DNA of 64,000 bases from Diogma glabrata. Lineage: Eukaryota > Arthropoda > Insecta > Diptera > Cylindrotomidae. The position numbers and the translations under genes were made by a program. Under the pieces are notes generated by a model, which saw only the letters and a program-made list of their open reading frames with translations, ran no database searches and was not told the origin of the DNA. This document shows positions 13,531 through 25,045 of the stretch, piece by piece (position 1 is the first letter of the stretch; every line of letters begins with the position of its first letter). The DNA is taken from positions 384,571,461-384,635,460 of the forward strand of contig OY856187.1 of assembly GCA_963693315.1 (NCBI GenBank). The letters are read 5' to 3'.

Positions 13531-13994
13531 AAAATAACTTCAATCGCTTAAATTCGTTAATTTTTATTTATTAAACTTCACAATATTCACAATAAATGTA
13601 TTTGTTTATTATCAAAAATTTTTACTTAAAAATATAAATAAATTTGTTGTTGTTTCCTGTTCTAAATACACTAAAGTAAAACACAATTTAGTCTTTAAGA
13701 AATTGCTAATGTTCTAATTAACTTAACACATAGATTCTTAAATTGAAATAAATGTTTTATTGTTGAACTCATAATTTAAGCGTTTATTTAAATATTCATT
13801 TTACACTTTGGGAAATTATTATTATTATTAAATAATAATAAACGTAGTATATAGTCTTCACATTAATCTATTGGAAAATATACCAACTTGTGATCAAAAA
13901 CAGCGTGATATATTTCATATGGTCAATTTTACAAAGTTCTTTAAACTTAATTGCTCTTATTAATATTAGTGATTTTCATAATTTAATACTGTTA
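13531..13994. other. AT-rich spacer
   Basis: Over 80 percent A+T with (ATT)n-like runs near 13,818. Nothing else is visible. Confidence 0.55.
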
Positions 13995-14150
13995 CTCTAA
14001 AATTTTTAAAATTAAAAAAGCTCTTTATTTTAACCAAAAATTTAAACCTCCAGGAACATATAGGGTATTGAGTAACCCTATAGGTATGTTCCTGGAGGTT
14101 TAAATTTTTGGTTAAAATAAAGAGCTTTTTTAATTTTAAAAATTTTAGAG
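13995..14150. repeat. Near-perfect 156-bp hairpin
   Basis: Arms of about 70 bp run from CTCTAAAATTTTTAAAATTA to AACCTCCAGGAACATA and are mirrored exactly on the right, apart from about 4 extra bases near the tip. The spacer is only about 8 bp. The identity of the arms suggests a recent origin or continuing gene conversion. It is most likely a small MITE or fold-back. I see no clear target duplication. Confidence 0.9.
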
Positions 14151-15383
14151 ATTTATTAAATTTAACACAGATCTAAAAGCTAAATTTATTAACCTAAAAT
14201 AAATATCTTTAAATACGATTTCTGTATTTGATTAATTTGATGACCGCTTTGAATTAAAGTTAATTAAACATAATTTCTACTGTTGACAAAATTTAATTAT
14301 ATTAAAAAACACTTGTCAAATTTAATATACACATTTAAGTAACATTCCTTATTATAACGAGCACAGTTAATAAAATGTCGGTGTAGTGTTTGATTAAAAG
14401 TAATTAAGTTAAAGAAGAGTTATTATATATTATATGTAAGTTTAAGTAATCTTCGTTATTAATAGTAAACAATAATCAAATCAATTCACTTGCAATTAAG
14501 TAACATTCATTGATGCTAGAAAAATTAATTACCATATGAATTAAATTTTGAAAAAATTTAATTGCAATTAAAAAACATCATTAAACAGTTTTTTGATGGT
14601 TAAAGAATTTGAATACATTTCAATAAAGAATTATTTGTCTGCTCTATATGAACGAATATCTAATTGCCTTAAAACAAGGATTCTTGAATTATATACAATT
14701 TTTTTCTCAGTGAATAACGCGCTATTCTGGATGAGGCAAAAGGTAAATCTATGTCATTTTGGGTTCAAATTGCTGCCATGAAGAAGGTTTTTCATACCCT
14801 GATATTGACAGTTTGCTGATTATCCCTGTTAATCACCCTCAAGGTCACTAGTGTAGTAATTTTGTTCACGTTCACCATTATCAATGCTTCGTTGTAAATT
14901 TTCGCTGCGAAACGCACGTTCATGTTTATATATTTCTTACGTTTTTAAAGGCAAATATCTTCAGCAATTTGCGATTTATATTTTACCATAAATCAATGGA
15001 GAGAAAGATAAATAAGATAAATCAAGAAAGAAACCATGCATGAATTAGATTATGATGTGACATATGACACACGTTATGCATACATTTATCCCAGTGTCGG
15101 CCGTGGCAAATGTTGTACGCGAAAAGTGAGATGTGTAACGCCGTTAACAATTCTCAATTGCAGGAAACCATTGAACCGGGTTCATTTTCTAATCACATGC
15201 GATGAAAGAAGCTTGATTGGGATCCATTGCGTACAGTCTTTACCAAAGTAAGTTTCATTGAAAATGCTTGATTATCTGTCAATTTTCTCTTTGCATTCAA
15301 GCCATTAAAATTCATTTCTACTTCCATTCCATGCGTAATACATAAACATTTCCGAATACGTCAGTGTTTTCAAAAACGCATAA
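14151..15383. other. AT-rich region without recognised genes
   Basis: The short plus-strand frames at 14,593-14,781 (62 aa) and 15,036-15,251 (71 aa) show no motif that I recognise. Confidence 0.5.
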
Positions 15384-16481
15384 TCTATATAAATCTATAT
15401 AAATAAAAATGTAAATGTTCGTTTGTTCAAAATAGGTAATTTCCGAAAGTACTTGATCGAATCTTTTGAAATTTGGACACAACGTTGCATTCAAATACAG
15501 GAAGGTTGTTACATAGTTTTTTTTTTTTTTTTTTTAATTTTTTTTTTTTTTCGTTATACACATGTATATGTTTTATAACGTAGGCTGTCAACAATTACAA
15601 GTGTCTCACCTGCTTTATTCTCAAATCACTCAACTTTATGGTCGATTTTAACTTCATGCTCAATTTAATCGATTAGTTTCGTATAGTGATAGGCCCAAAG
15701 ATTATTTTATCTAATTTGTAAACCAATAAGGTTGCAACGTGTTCTCCTTTCGGTAGGACTGTCCTCGGTAGGAGCAAAAATGTCCGCAGTTCTCATATGC
15801 TATAAAAATATTCTCCTTGAAGCAATCTGTAATACAATATTTTACACTGAACAAAATAGATCTTTTTGCTACATATTTCTCCCAATAAGCATATGGATCA
15901 GGAAAATAAAAAATCGTGATTGCACCTTTACTTATATCAAAGTAACTGATTATTAAAATTTGTGTCGCAAAGTTGGTAACAATATCAATTAATTTACATT
16001 GCTCTATAATATATGTGAATATCTTTACTTTTACTATGTCGCACGATCAGGTGGTGAACCATTGTTTAAGCAATTTTGGATTCAATCCACCGTTAAACAT
16101 CTGTTTTTTTTAAATAACTTCTGTAACTAATTATCTGTTCTTAGTATTATAAATGAAATAGCTGATCTGCATATTATTTGTGATTGTTATAAATTAAAGC
16201 ATTTGGCTACAGAAAACTTACCATTTTGAAGAAAATTTAAATATATAAAACAGTACTGTGTATGAATAACTAACTAACAACTTGCGCTTATTGATTTTTA
16301 TGAAAGTGCCAATTAATCAGATGGTAAATTTAGCTGTATTTCTGAGTACTTAAAAACATTAAATTTAAGTGATTCGAGTGTAGCAATAGCATTGAAGGCC
16401 GATAACATCAATACGAATTTGCATGCTATCATCCATCATAAATAAATAAAAGGATTACAGAAGTAATTGTCGTATGTGCAA

Positions 16482-17830
16482 TCAAATATTCCAAAGCTTA
16501 CGTTTGAACAAAAAACAATTTACGATCAACTAATGCAAAAGGTTGATAACGGGGTTGGAGGAATCTTTTTCTTAGATGCGCCAGGAGGAACTGGCAAAAC
16601 GTTTCTAATCAGACTGATTTTAGCATAGCTTTAGCTCTTGCGCCGTCCGGTATAGCTGCGACATGGCTACCAGGTTGAAGAACTGCTCATTTTGCTTTGA
16701 AATTGCCATTAAACATGCAATTCATTGAAACGCCCACATGCAACATTTCCAAAGGATCGGGAATGGCAAAAGTATTGCATTAATGTAAACTAATCATTTG
16801 GAATGAATGCACAATGGTGCACAAAAAATCACTTGAAGCGCTTGATCGATTATTGCAAGATTTGCCTGGAAATACCAGACCATTTGGGAATGCATTAATA
16901 TTGCTTGCAGGAGATTTCAGACAAACATTACCTGTAGTTCCCCGATCAACACCAGCGATGAAATAAATGCTTGCCTGAAATATTCTACATTGTGGCGACA
17001 CGTAAAAAGGTTAAAATTAACTACAAACATGCGCTACAAATCAGCTGAGATATTCTCATATCAATTGCTGAGAATTGGTGACGGAAAGGTACCAGTTGAT
17101 TTAACAAAAGGACGAATTTTACTGCCTCATAACTTCTGCAATTTAGTGTCGTCAAAAGAGGAAATAATTGAAAAAGTATTTCCTGATATCCAAATTAATC
17201 ATAAGAATCACGATTGGCTGAGTGAACGAACCATTCTTGCAGCCAAAAACAAAGACGTCAATGAACTTAACAGTTTAATTCTGTAGATTCAAAGCGAGGA
17301 AGTCACATACAAGTCCGTAGACACTATCATGGAAGCAGATGAAGCAGTTAACTATCCAACAGAATTTTTGAATTCACTTGATCTACCAGGGATGCCACTA
17401 CATGTACTGCAATTAAAAACATGTTGCGTAATATCAATCAGCCAAAACTTTGCAATGGCACGCGACTCACAGTAAAAAAATTATTGAACAACGTAGTAGA
17501 AGCAACAATCTTGAATGGAGCTTTCAAAAGCGAAGATGTCCTCATTCCTCGCATACCCATGATACCAACAGATATGCCATATCAATTTAAAAGATTGCAA
17601 TTCCCAATTTGATTGGCATTTGAAATCACCATCAACAAAGCTCAGGGCCAAACATTGGAAGTATGCGGTTTAGATCAAGATAACGATTGTTTCTCACATG
17701 GACAATTATATGTTGCGTATTATATGTTCTAGAGTTGGCAAACCAGGCAATCTCTATAACCATACAGTCAATGAATCAACAAAAATAGTGTATACCCTCA
17801 AGTATTATGAAATAAAACATATTAGAAAGG
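16482..17830 (+). pseudogene. Helitron PIF1-like helicase, C-terminal part, broken
   Basis: The order of motifs is intact but the frame is not. FLDAPGGTGKTFLIRLI (Walker A) is at about 16,570-16,620, LIIWNECT (Walker B, Asp changed to Asn) at about 16,795, and LLAGDFRQTLPVVP at about 16,905. A lone frame at 16,990-17,286 holds DLTKGRILLPHNFCNLVSS. Later come LKTCCVISI, a 63-aa frame at 17,421-17,612, and INKAQGQTLEV near 17,635. Relative to copy 2 it has lost about 22 bp near 16,625, between two TAGCA repeats. It shares with copy 2 a frameshift after VVPRSTPA, a TAG after ELNSLIL and a TGA after KRLQFPI. It is non-functional. Confidence 0.9.
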
Positions 17831-17874
17831 TGAGTGTTTTGTTTTCTTTATTTTTTATATTCAACCAGACTTAA

Positions 17875-18081
17875 GCCGCAATTAGACTATTGCAGAACTC
17901 TGCAATATTTCTGCAATGGTAGTGTGTAAAATATTCATTGCAGAAAAAATTGGCAATGAACTCATTGCAATATATTGCCATGAGTTCATTGCCAAACTTT
18001 TCTGCAATGAATATTTTACACACTACCATTGCACGACTATTGCAGAAATATTGCAGAGTTCTGCAATAGTCTAATTGCGGC
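17875..18081. mobile_element. Palindromic MITE flanked by TTAA, inside Helitron copy 1
   Basis: A 207-bp near-perfect palindrome with ends GCCGCAATTAGACTATTGCA and its inverse, flanked by TTAA at 17,871-17,874 and 18,082-18,085. A TTAA target site is the hallmark of piggyBac-superfamily elements, although the end sequence is not the canonical piggyBac CCYT. It sits just 5' of the Helitron's terminal hairpin and is present at the same place in the other copy. Confidence 0.85.
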
Positions 18082-18116
18082 TTAAGCCACTGCAACGCGT
18101 GGCCGGGTCCAGCTAG

Positions 18117-19880
18117 TAGAAAATAAAATCTTTTATTCCTTGAGTTTATTTATATTACCGTCCTTATCCAACACGTGTTAAATAGGTTGTTCAACATATT
18201 ACGCCCAGAGCCAACGACAAAAAGTGCAATCTATATCATTTGAAAAAAATTTAAGAACATACATTTACTATGCTCGAGTATTAAACTTTTTATAATTATA
18301 CAATATTAACATCATTCTCTGCTCGTATAATACAATATACTATTACAAAAGTAAACTAAATCAAATAAAATAACAAAAAAAAAATCGGAAAAGACATGTG
18401 AAATTTTATTTAAAATATATAATAGACATAACTTTTGTACAAAATTACGTGGCAAATTAGAAATTTTATTGTTGAGGAACGTAAATGTGAGAAATGGAAA
18501 TTAAATGAAAAACTTTTGCGAAACGTTTTTCAGTATACACTCGTTCTCATACAACTAGAAAATTGAATTAGGTTAATCTCTTTTGTGTGGTTATTCGTTT
18601 TTCCTGTTAATTTTGGTGCAAAATGTACAAAATGCTTTGTTTATTATTCCCAACTTTTATCCATTTTGAAAGTGTCTGTGTACTGGTGTCTGACTGTGTT
18701 AGTTAATTTTTGTTACAAGATTTTAAATTTTAAGTTAATTTGATTTTAATGCCACTATAAAGATTATTCCACTAGCAGTGTTTGTTTGCATAATATAATA
18801 TGCTCTAATTTTAAATTTAGAATGCAAAAAATCAACAACAAAATTGAATTTATTTTTAATTTAAGCTAAAATCTCTATTGCTGTTTCTATCAAGAGGAAA
18901 ATCGAAAAATTAAATTTTTCGTTTTAAACATCAAGCTTTTGTTGTAAATTTAACAAACACTCAAGAAAGACGTTAATATTAAATTAATTATTAATAACTG
19001 TTATTGTAAACAGTCAGGTTGCTTGTAGGTAATATAATGATTCTATTCATCTTGTGAACTATATTCTATTCTGCTATAGCATGCTGTTGTTAACTCGAAG
19101 TAAAATTCATTGGTATAGCATGTTAAATTGCCGCATTCTATTATGCAGAACATTAGTCAGCCATATAGCAAAAAATCGATAGCAGTTACCAAATTGAAAA
19201 AGACAAAAACAATACATTGCTCTATGAAATTTGTCAATACACATATTAACCCGAACCCTTTTTCGCTTGGAAAAAAATGGAAGGATAGTACCGGAACAAT
19301 TGACAATTTTGACATTCGGTAAGAATACACTAAGCGGTGGTGAATTGGAGAAGTTGGTATGATTTTTTGAAAAAATCCGTTAATTTTTTTGAAAAGATGG
19401 AAGTCAATCAATAATTAAAGTGTGACCAATGGTATCAGTGCCGTTGGTATTAGATGTTGAGTTAGAGCACTCGTTATCCACTTATAAAAATATTTTATCT
19501 GATAAGCGTCGATTGAGGAGCAAACCGAAAGTAGCTAATTTTATTCAATTCAACAATTTCGTGGATTATAACGAAAATGAATAAAAATGAACTTATTTTG
19601 TGTTGTTTCGTGCTAATTTGAGGAGTTTCGTGCTTTTAGATTAAATTTCCAACTCAACCCCGCACCATATATGCTAAATTGCACGCAAAGGTTTCAAAAG
19701 TAGACGGATTCCAATGAGCGAAGAACTGTGATTATGACAACCCCAAAATTGGAGAAAACAAGACCATTACCCACTTCAATATTTAAAAATTAAAATATTT
19801 CACTAGCCACATAATTTGTAATTGATCCAACCCTCTATGCTTCTTCTTTACTAGCCAATCATAGTGAATAAAATATAAAT
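18117..19880. other. AT-rich region without recognised genes
   Basis: No family or domain is recognised. Short frames at 19,128-19,322 (plus) and 19,411-19,157 (minus) overlap each other on opposite strands and show no motif. Confidence 0.5.
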
Positions 19881-19883
19881 TAA

Positions 19884-21491
19884 TCAATAAAACAATCAAA
19901 TGTTGCGCCAATAGTACGATTATTGAACAAGAACTATAATGCAATATAATAAAATTGTTGCGCCAAAACCACAGGCAATTATTGAAAAGAACAATATTAC
20001 AGTAAAACAAAAGTCGTAGCGCCAATGCAGAGTGGTACAGATTAATTTCAGTTCGGCAAAAATTCATTTTATGAGTGATTCTTATGTATTTTTCAACGGT
20101 AAATCTGAATCTGCTATCGGTTTTTCCCCAGGTCAGCCATTTCCCCGAAAAACCGAAAAAACAGAATTTTCGGAGTCAAGGTGCAAAGTGTTTTTTTATT
20201 ATTCCTTTGGTTTTATATAGTCATTTTATGCAGAAAAATGAGTTTTTAAATTTAGCCGGGTTTTTTTTTCGATACGAATTTTCGGTTTTTCAAGTCTCCA
20301 TGATAGATAGGTAAAAAATAACTTCAGATTCGGATTCAGCGACCAAAAGTATGGTAGAAACGATATAAAACTTTACTAGTTTGTTAACTTTAAATTTGAC
20401 CTCACGTGACCCTTGAGAGGTCACATCTTAATTTCCACAAAAGTTCTCACTAATTCATGATTGTCCAATTGAAGCCTGGTACTTTCTCGACAAGCTTCAA
20501 AAGAAAAAATGAGTGAGCACCTTTGGGAGCAAAAGTTATAGCCAGTTGAATCTCGAATAAAAAACCCAGGCATTATGGGGGGATAATAATGTCAAAATCT
20601 TAAAATATATAATTAAAAGATATATTATCAAAATCAAGTCTTAAGCTTAGGCTAATAATAGCTTAAGCTAATAATAAAATCTTAAGCTAATATTAAGCTA
20701 TACATTATTATCCCCCCATAATGCCCGGGTTTTTTATTCGAGATTCAACTGGCTATAACTTTTGCTTCCAAAGGTGCTCACTCATTTTTTCTTTTGGAGC
20801 TTGTAGAAAAAGTACCAGGCTTCAATTGGACACTCATATATTAGTGAGGACTTTTGCGGAAATTAAGATGTTACCTCTCAAAGGTCACGTGAGGTCAAAT
20901 GTAAAGTTAACTATTGAAGTTTTATATCGTTTCTACCATACTTTTGGTCGCTGAATCCGAATCTGAAGTTATTTTTTACCTATCTATCATGGAAACCCGA
21001 AAAACCAAAAATTCGGATCGAAAGAAAAAAACCGGGTAAACTTAAAAACTCATTTTTCTGCATAAAATGAATATATAAAACCAAAGGAATCATAAAAAAA
21101 ACATTTTGCACCTTAACTCCGAAAATTCGGTTTTTTCAGTTTTTCGGGGAAATGGCTGACCTGGGGAAAAAACCGATAGCAGATTCAGATTCAGCGTTAA
21201 ATAATACATAAAAATCACTCATAAAATGAATTTTTGGCCGAACTGAAATTGATCTGTACCACTGTGCAATGGTACTGGCAATTATTAGATAAGAATAATA
21301 AATCAATATAACAGCTAATTATTGCACCACAGATATAGGCGATTGTTAAACAATATTATAAATACAATATAGCAAAACTCGTTGTGTTAATGGAACCGGC
21401 GAAATACGAAAACGTATAATAAATCAATATCAATAAAATTTATGCGTAACATTATCAATAATTCAATATAAAAAAACAGTGCGCCAAACGT
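19884..21491. repeat. Degenerate ~60-bp tandem array, split by an insertion
   Basis: Units of about 55-62 bp open with TTGCGCCAA-like blocks and carry GGCAATTATTGA and ACAATATAA-like blocks. They are visible at about 19,884, 19,940 and 20,015 on the left, and at about 21,267, 21,325, 21,380 and 21,445 on the right, ending with GTGCGCCAAAC. The fold-back element 20,028-21,266 lies within one unit. This confirms the insertion and gives its relative age. Confidence 0.7.
20028..21266. mobile_element. Transib-like fold-back element with CACAGTG end
   Basis: A 1,239-bp element made almost wholly of two inverted arms of about 570 bp. The right end, read inward, is CACAGTGGTACAGATCAATT; the left end is CAGAGTGGTACAGATTAATT. 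An exact 5-bp target duplication, CAATG, flanks it (20,023-20,027 and 21,267-21,271). Transib transposons, relatives of the RAG1 recombinase, have ends starting CACWRTG and make 5-bp duplications, so both hallmarks fit. There is no transposase, so it would need one in trans. The short open frames in the arms (for example 20,075-20,314 and 20,721-20,954) are mirror shadows and not genes. The arms have diverged by several percent. The assignment to Transib is inference from the ends. Confidence 0.8.
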
Positions 21492-21759
21492 TATGTCCTC
21501 ATTACAGGAATTATGAAAACTGATGAAAAAATTCAAGAAAGAGAAAAAGGTATTCTATATTTCATTCCCATTTGTTTCGTTATCTTGTTTTCAACTCACG
21601 AGCCATAAAATAAAAACAAGATGACTAACTGTAATCCTAATTCACTTAAAATTTGACTATTAACAAATTTTAATAAATCCGACTAAGATTAACATCTATT
21701 ATAGCTCCAAGTTTTTATAATTTGTTTAAAAAAATGGTAAATCTTCTATTTCACTTTCT

Positions 21760-22876
21760 TAATGACGTAAAACGTGATCTACGCAGGTGAAAAAGTCGAA
21801 ATTTGAACTTGACCATTTTTGATTTTCCTGAAACTTGGCATATAAGTAGTATGGACAAAATAGAAAATACAGCTTATTTTAAAATTTTTTTAAATTGCAT
21901 AGTTTGAGCATAGGGGGCACCCCAACATGCATGAAAAATGAAAATTCTGCCAATCCGATGTAACTTTGAAATTAAATTGCAAAAAGAACGGCTATAACAA
22001 TTTCATCAAACTTTTTTTTGTTTGATAGATGATTAGTTAGTCGTTTGAAAAAAAAATTAATTTGTTGTTTTTATGATTAATTTTTAAATAAAAATATTGA
22101 AAAAACTTTTTAAAGATGGCGTTAGGGTCAAAGATCAATTATTGGAATTTAATTATCTGTTTTTCTGAAAATAGTTCTAACTCTAAAATATATCAAATTA
22201 ACAAAGAGGCAGGCAATTTTTATCATCAAAAAATTTTAACCACTGAAGTTCGAGAAAATAATGAATAATTAGAATTTTAATCTAAGGTTAGAACTATAAA
22301 AAAAAAGTTAAAATTTAATTGATTTTAAAATTTTTGGTTAAGGGAAGTTGTTTGAAAAAAATGAAGAAAAATTCGAATTTCAGCCGTACTAAAAATCTTT
22401 AAAATTAAATATCTCAAGAACAAGAATTTTATCCTCTTTGTAAATTTGATTTATTTTAGAACACAGATAGAACTATTTTCAGAAAAAAAAAATTAGTTTT
22501 ATTCCATTTGATCTTAGACCCTAGCGCCATCTTTAAAAAAGTTTTTTTAATATTTTTATTTAAAATTAATTATAAAAACAACAAATTAACTTTTTTTCAA
22601 ACGACTAATTAATCATATATCAAACAAAAAAAAAATTTGATGAAATCGGTAAAGCCGTTCTTGAGCAATTTAATTTCAAAGTTACATCGGATTGGCAGAA
22701 TTTTCATTTTTCATGCATGTTGGGGTGCCCCCTATGCTCAAACTATGCACTTTAAAAACATTTTAAAATAAGTTGTATTTTTTATTTTGTCCATACTACT
22801 TATATGCCAAGTTTCAGGAAAATCAAAAATGGTCAAGTTTTCACAAGCTTGTCTAGAACACGTTTTTCATCTAATA
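21760..22876. mobile_element. Large imperfect palindrome (fold-back element)
   Basis: The left arm contains AACGTGATCTA, TTGACCATTTTTGATTTTCC, GCACCCCAACATGCATGAA and GATGGCGTTAGGGTCAAAGA. The right arm mirrors these up to about 22,868. The arms exceed 450 bp and the centre is AT-rich. No transposase or clear target duplication is visible. It lies about 500 bp from the Transib-like unit but shares no obvious sequence with it. Confidence 0.85.
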
Positions 22877-24090
22877 CACCATAAAAAGTATTTTAGCTTT
22901 TTTTATTATTTAATTATTATATCACAACTACCAAATTAATAATTGTATCTCGTTCACGAATCTCGGACGTCTTACAGTGTTTGTAAATAAACAGCTAACG
23001 GTTCGTGTACTGACCTCCCCCTTGCTTAAATCTAACACAAAAAAGTAAGGCAAGTGCAAATATAATTCGCTCACTGAGGGTTCCGTGTAGATAATATTTG
23101 AGAAAAAACAGTTTTTGGTAGTTGAGTTTCACGTCGGGTTGAATTTCCAAAGCGGTTTATTTAAAACCATAACAACCGAAACAAAAAAACGATTTTCTTT
23201 TTGCGAAATTCCTACAACCATGAATTTTTCTAATTTTTTTTCGTTTTTAATGTGCGAAGTTACGGTGGGGGACAAAAAAAATTTAACGTTTTCGAAATAA
23301 GTCGCAAGCTGTGGTTTCGAAAATTATAAAAAAAAACTGTTTTGCACTACAAAAAAAATCACCTTTCATATGACATCTCACATGACATGATCAGAAAAAA
23401 TTTGTTTCAAAATTTCTGCTCTAAACCACCTCCAATGTACATTTGAAATTATAACAACCAAAACAAAACAACATTATTTTTTATGCGAAATTCCTACAAC
23501 CATGAAATTTGTTAATTTGTTTCTTTTGTAATGTTCGAAGTTAGAGGGGGAGGACAAATCCACACTCGTTTTTGTCAATAACTCAAAAACTAAGCAGTCG
23601 AAAATTCATTGATTTTTTAAAAAATATTTTCCTCATTTTCGATTTTACTACACTAAACTCGACTTCTTACAAAAAACTTTTGTTTTACTATCTCCTTATC
23701 TATGTCCATAAAATATAGATAAAAACAAATATATGAAATTTTTTGGTTACTTATCAACAGGCGTGGGAAAACACAACTGTTCAAAATTTCAAGTTGATAG
23801 CACTTATAGTTTGTGAGTAAAACGATTATGTAGAAATTCGGACGGACACCGAAGTCTCTCAATAGAAGTCTCTTCTACCGTTTTTACGTTTTCACAGCAT
23901 GGAACCCTAAAAATAACAAAATATTGTTTCTTAGATGGAAATTGGAATAAGAATACTTAAAATAATGCAAATGCTTTTGACATGAATGTTTAGTATTATC
24001 ATTGATTAAGTATTATAAGATTATATTACTATGAATTACAACAACAAAAATTATTTGCCGTTGCTTCTAACATATTACAAAACATACAAT
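22877..24090. repeat. AT-rich region with a ~284-bp direct duplication
   Basis: The block ATAACAACC(G/A)AAACAAAA followed by GCGAAATTCCTACAACCATG occurs near 23,169-23,224 and again near 23,453-23,506, each followed by a GTTCGAAGTTA-like block and a G-rich GGGGGACAAA-like block. This is two diverged direct repeats. No gene is recognised. Confidence 0.6.
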
Positions 24091-24094
24091 AATC

Positions 24095-25045
24095 TAGTTT
24101 TTGATCTCACATACCAATCCCTACCATCAAGATTTCTCTAAATTCAATGTTCCTACTCGTAATCACTTAAAATGAAGGTTTTTTAAGCGAAAAATAAGAA
24201 AATTTGCTACTTTTGACACACATAATGATTTTTTTGACACACTTCCGGTACAGTTATCGAACACAGCGTCCTTTGGACCTGTTTCTTGAGTATACCTATC
24301 TTTAGAAAAAAATTTTTGAAATCCCTCTAACGGTTTTCTCTGCATCGTAGGTAATGACGGCCGGCCGACAGACAGACATACTTTTTTTTTTTTGCTTTTT
24401 TAGAATCAGTAGGTCCTAAAGCGTCGAGAAATGTCAAGAAAAGTAGGGGTAAGAATTTCACTTTGAGCTTATGAATGTAATACATAGGTCTTTCAGACCG
24501 AAGTAGTTTCGTTTCAAACATAATTAATTTTATTTTTTTCCAAAAAATTGGGTAAAAAATTAATAAAAATCTTTCTTTTGACACACTTGACATTTTTTTG
24601 ACAAACTTATAATGCAATTAGCTAGTTTTTGGTCTCACATACCAATCCCTTCCATCAAGATTTCTCCGAATTGTATGTTCCTACTCGTAATCACTTAAAA
24701 TGAACGTTTTTTAAGCCAAAAATAAGAAAATTTGCTCTTTTTTACACACATAATGATTTTTTTGACACACTTTCGGTACAGTTATCAAACACAGCTTCCT
24801 TTCGGACCTGTCCTTTGAGTATGCCTATAGTTAGAAAAAAAATTTTGAAATCCTTCCAGCGGCTTTCCTTGTAGCGTAGGTAATGACGGACGGCCGGACG
24901 GCCGGCAAACAGACACACATTTTATTTTTGCCTTTTTAGAATCAGTAGGTCCTAAGACGTCGAGAAATGCCAAAAAAGTGGGGGTTAGAATTTCACTTTT
25001 GGCTCATGAATGTAATACTTAGGTCTTTCAGACCGAAGTAATATT
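24095..25045. repeat. Dispersed repeat family A, two partial copies in tandem
   Basis: The 3' half of the family is present twice with a 530-bp period. CTCACATACCAATCCC is at about 24,106 and 24,634, CAGTAGGTCCTAA at about 24,406 and 24,938, and GGTCTTTCAGACCGAAGTA at about 24,487 and 25,022. The second copy has GACGGACGGCCGGACGG. Both match 3,900-4,320 and 63,660-63,830. The minus-strand frames here (62-96 aa) reflect the repeat and carry no known domain. Confidence 0.85.

Larger units (their letters stand above)
15384..18116 (+). mobile_element. Helitron copy 1, degenerate, Rep deleted
   Basis: The 5' end reads A|TCTATATAAATCTATATAA and the 3' end reads GGGTCCAG-CTAG|T, so the element sits between A and T as Helitrons do, with no target duplication. 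The sub-terminal 3' hairpin pairs GCCAC with GTGGC (18,086-18,103). Inside are a poly-T run (15,513-15,552), a decayed helicase (16,482-17,830) and a TTAA-flanked MITE. At about 2.73 kb it is far shorter than autonomous Helitrons (5 kb or more) and lacks the Rep nuclease. It is nearly identical to the inverted copy at 37,032-39,825. The exact 5' base is uncertain because the TCTATATAA start is duplicated at 15,384 and 15,394. Confidence 0.9.

Noticed and set aside
20075..20954. Open frames of 77-79 aa in the fold-back arms
   Set aside because: The arms are mirror copies, the frames are short and differ between arms, and no codon conservation is seen.
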